Positions 62,501 through 64,000 of a DNA stretch of 64,000 bases are shown here, in pieces (the stretch's first letter is position 1; each line of letters starts with the position of its first letter). Under the pieces are notes generated by a model. The model was not told the DNA's origin and made no database searches. It saw only the letters and a program-made list of their open reading frames with translations. The stretch comes from Pigmentiphaga litoralis (GTDB lineage: Bacteria > Pseudomonadota > Gammaproteobacteria > Burkholderiales > Burkholderiaceae_B), in assembly GCF_014651835.1 (NCBI RefSeq), contig NZ_BMXQ01000001.1:1-64000 (forward strand), in the 5' to 3' direction. Both the position numbers and the translations under genes were made by a program.

Positions 62501-63681
62501 AGCTGCGCCGGCATTGCGTGCCGTTGCCGGAATATGCGGCGGGCTTTTTCGATCGTTGGTTCGAGGTGGCCGCCAAGCCGGATCGCGGCCTGATCGAGAC
62601 CCTGATTGCCGACGTGCGTGAGCAGAAAACCATCCAGCTGGCGCCGCCGGACTTCAAGCTCGAGACGCTGCCGGCTCACCTGTTCATGAACTTTCGCGTG
62701 GTCGACGAGAACGGCCGCATGCTGTCCATGAGCCGCAACCTGGCGCAGCTCAAAGGCGAACTTGGACGCGAGGCGCAGGCCACTTTCCAGCAGGTGGCGT
62801 CGCGCGACAAGCAGGTGGCGCAGGCCTTGGCGCACGAAAACCTGACCGACTGGACCTTTGGTCCCTTGCCCGAACTGCTCGAGATCAAACGCGGCGGCGT
62901 GTCGGTGATCGGCTACCCGGCGCTGGTGGACAAGGGCACGTCGTGCGACCTGGACGTCTTCGACGACCCGGCCGAGGCGCTGCGTCATCACCGTGCGGGT
63001 CTGCTGCGCCTGTTCCGCCTGCAGCTCAAAGAGCAGGTCAAGTTCCTGGAAAAGAATCTGAACGGGCTGACGCAAATGAGCATGTTGTATTTGCCGCTCG
63101 GGACGCAGGAAGAACTGCGCGACCAGATCATCGACACGGCCCTGGCGCAGGCTTGCCTGGGCGACCCCTGGCCGACCGACGCGGCGACGTTCACCGCGCG
63201 CCGCAACGAAGGCAAGGGCAGGCTGGGCCTGCTGGCGCAGGAAATCGCGCGGCTGGTGTCAACGATCCTGACCGAGTGGGCGGCCGTCATGCGCAAGCTG
63301 CCGCAGGCGCGGGGGCACGCCGCGTCATACGCCGACATCGAGCAGCAGATGCGCGCGCTGATGCCGAAATGGTTCGTACGCGAAACGCCCTACACGCAAT
63401 TGGTCCACTATCCGCGCTACATGAAGGCGGCGCAGGCGCGCGTGGACAAACTGCGCGCCGATCCGGGCCGCGATGCCAAGCTGCTGGGCGAACTGAGCCA
63501 GTTGCTGACCCCCTATCAACGCGCCAAGGCCGCGCGCAAAGGCGTCGACGACGCACGTCTGGACGAATTCCGCTGGATGACCGAAGAACTGCGCGTCGCC
63601 CTCTTCGCCCAGGAACTGCGCACCCCCATGCCCGTATCGGTCAAGCGCCTGCAGAAGGCCTGGGAGGCGATTCAACGTTGA
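59515..63681 (+). CDS. hrpA: DEAH-box ATP-dependent RNA helicase HrpA
   Basis: 1388 residues. A Pro/Arg-rich disordered head (about 1-120) precedes the helicase core (about 125-550): Walker A GETGSGKTTQ, DEAH in IIIDEAHERSLN, SATID and QRAGRCGR. Helicase-associated, OB-fold and long C-terminal HrpA domains follow. It remodels mRNA and ribosome-bound RNA; in E. coli it rescues stalled ribosomes. The head holds a 36-base tandem repeat. The ATG at 59515 lies about 18 bases after the predicted transcription start, with no strong ribosome site. A frame open upstream crosses the promoter and is not used. Confidence 0.95.
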   Translation: MAEHSGKQDPSRRNADTAGATTPTTAGPATPHSTAAPARDAGGGAAPGAQRAARDRRPSRPEGPPRPPRDPNASREPRPPRDPNASREPRPPRDPNAPRDPRRDRADRNAPRPPRTRNPVPEITYPEELPVSARREDIAKALAAHQVIIVSGETGSGKTTQLPKICLELGRGSTGMIGHTQPRRLAATSVARRIAQELNTPLGQVVGYQVRFNDRTEAGASIKLMTDGILLAESQRDPWLRAYDTIIIDEAHERSLNIDFLLGYLKQLLPRRPDLKLIITSATIDADRFATHFASPGHDRAPVIEVSGRLYPVEVRYRGIDTPRGQDPNATGNPDTAPRKEKREKENLSRDEEKDMIDAIVDAVDECARHGAGDILVFLPGEREIREAAEALRKHHPPGTEVLQLFARLSQADQEKVFHPKGSGRRVVLATNVAETSLTVPGIRFVVDTGLVRMKRYSWRNKVEQLHIEPVSQASANQRAGRCGRLGPGVCIRLYEEDDFALRAPFTDPEILRASLASVILRMKALKLDDIEDFPFVEAPPGRAIADGYHLLQELGAIDDSNTLTPVGRELARLPVDPRIGRMILAARENACLSEMLIIASALSVQDPRDRPQEAQEAADQAHAKFADERSEFMAFLKLWQWYNEAVAHKQSQRKLVDTLRQSFLSPVRLREWHDIHAQLASVVGEQGWRLNEAPATLEQVHQALLAGLLGNLGYKAEEDAQYLGARGIRFYIHPGSRLARKAGRWVVAGELVETSRLFARTIAKIDPVWIERAGKHLLHKNWSDPRWEKKEGQVVANERATLYGLTIYSGRRVNYGRINPSHARELFIRQALVTGDVDTKLPFIAHNRKLFAEIEKLEHKSRRPDILVDDELIYAFYDRQIPADVHQLATMEKWYRDQTATPERDKSRLLFLTRDELMRHEAAGVTTEVFPKMLALHGIDMALDYHFEPGSPRDGVTLSVPLFALNQLDAARCEWLVPGMLKEKVHLLLKSLPQKLRRHCVPLPEYAAGFFDRWFEVAAKPDRGLIETLIADVREQKTIQLAPPDFKLETLPAHLFMNFRVVDENGRMLSMSRNLAQLKGELGREAQATFQQVASRDKQVAQALAHENLTDWTFGPLPELLEIKRGGVSVIGYPALVDKGTSCDLDVFDDPAEALRHHRAGLLRLFRLQLKEQVKFLEKNLNGLTQMSMLYLPLGTQEELRDQIIDTALAQACLGDPWPTDAATFTARRNEGKGRLGLLAQEIARLVSTILTEWAAVMRKLPQARGHAASYADIEQQMRALMPKWFVRETPYTQLVHYPRYMKAAQARVDKLRADPGRDAKLLGELSQLLTPYQRAKAARKGVDDARLDEFRWMTEELRVALFAQELRTPMPVSVKRLQKAWEAIQR
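59713..59820 (+). repeat. 36-bp in-frame tandem repeat in hrpA
   Basis: Two near-identical 36-base units (59713-59748 and 59749-59784, one base different) and a third diverged copy encode PPRDPNASREPR each time. The reading frame is kept, so copy number could vary without breaking the gene. Confidence 0.85.
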
Positions 63682-63715
63682 TCGTGAGTTGCGGTGTTTG
63701 CCTAGGAGGGAAATC

Positions 63716-64000
63716 TCAGCCCAGCAGCGATTGCCTCAATCGCGGTGCAGCTGGCGCCACGTCGGCGCTCTGTGGATCCGCCAGGATCGCTTCGATCATC
63801 CGCTCCAGGTGCCCGATGTGCGGCAGCATCGGCCCGTAGAACCGGGTGCGCGTCGCATCCTGGATCAGCAGGGTAGGGAAGTCTTCGATGTCGTCGTCAT
63901 CCAGCAATTCAGGATGTGTCTCGACGTCCACCCACACGAACGCATGCTGCGGCAGGGCGGCAGCCAGATCGGCAAAGCGCGGCAAGTACTCGCGGCAGGT
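63716..64000 (-). CDS. Thioredoxin-family protein (partial, cut by window end)
   Basis: 94 visible C-terminal residues beginning ThrCysArgGluTyrLeuProArgPhe, where the Cys is probably the second of the CxxC active site lying just outside the window. The rest reads like a thioredoxin: ALPQHAFVWVDVETHPELLDDDDIEDFPTLLIQD (central beta strand and cis-Pro in FPT) and a last helix (HLERMIEAIL). It would act as a thiol-disulfide protein or co-chaperone. The start lies beyond 64000. It is convergent with hrpA, 34 bases apart, with no clear terminator. Confidence 0.75.
   Translation of the reverse strand, partial: TCREYLPRFADLAAALPQHAFVWVDVETHPELLDDDDIEDFPTLLIQDATRTRFYGPMLPHIGHLERMIEAILADPQSADVAPAAPRLRQSLLG

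Overview
The window is GC-rich chromosomal DNA from a beta-proteobacterium. Burkholderiales, most likely Alcaligenaceae (Bordetella, Achromobacter or Pigmentiphaga relatives), fits best. The reasons are the rpsO-pnp pair with a Bordetella-like PNPase, the ilvB-ilvH-ilvC and pssA core genes, the divergent argA/hrpA pair, and three Bug (TctC-type) solute receptors, each beside a LysR gene. I see no rRNA, tRNA, insertion sequence, integrase, phage gene or CRISPR array. The left edge is intergenic and the right edge cuts a thioredoxin-like gene.

Region 1 (0-7.5 kb): a small membrane protein, an LpxH-like phosphatase and a lipase-like hydrolase, then a Fur-box-preceded piu locus (TonB receptor, Sel1 protein, PiuC dioxygenase) and an RDD membrane protein. 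Region 2 (7.5-22.3 kb): branched-chain amino-acid genes ilvBHC, then an iron-hydroxamate locus (AraC regulator, TonB receptor, cyclic-peptide-type ABC exporter, fhuB, fhuD, fhuF, and fhuC on the opposite strand), then pssA. The exporter has no siderophore synthetase beside it. Region 3 (22.3-25.4 kb): a maleate module (LysR, Bug receptor, maleate isomerase) ending in a duplicated hairpin. Region 4 (25.4-30.6 kb): a cell-surface-signalling iron operon, fecI-fecR-transducing TonB receptor-secreted esterase, behind a third Fur box.

Region 5 (30.7-37.4 kb): a lipoprotein, an amino-acid-type binding protein, rpsO and pnp with structured leaders, an orphan gene behind two adjacent perfect palindromes, gluconokinase and a Lon-N-domain protein. 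Region 6 (37.4-50.9 kb): a MocR regulator divergent from an EamA exporter with two dyads between them, catalase with a 15-bp tandem repeat touching its stop codon, an FtsX-type permease, truncated haemoglobin, rmuC, an AidB-like dehydrogenase, rpiA, an orphan phoU behind a possible Pho box, yggX and a small Cys-rich protein.

Region 7 (50.8-57.9 kb): two catabolic modules, each a LysR gene divergent from enzyme genes plus a Bug receptor. One has a carboxymuconolactone-decarboxylase-like protein and a 2-hydroxyacid dehydrogenase. The other has an RraA-type aldolase. A 14-bp minisatellite lies in the first. Region 8 (57.9-64 kb): argA divergent from hrpA, then the partial thioredoxin.

The strongest theme is iron: three separate outer-membrane routes, each with its own Fur-box-like site, within 26 kb. 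The second theme is small-acid scavenging by LysR/Bug/enzyme modules. The most unusual features are non-coding: palindromes, minisatellites, a duplicated terminator and two divergent promoters whose -10 boxes would give leaderless messages.
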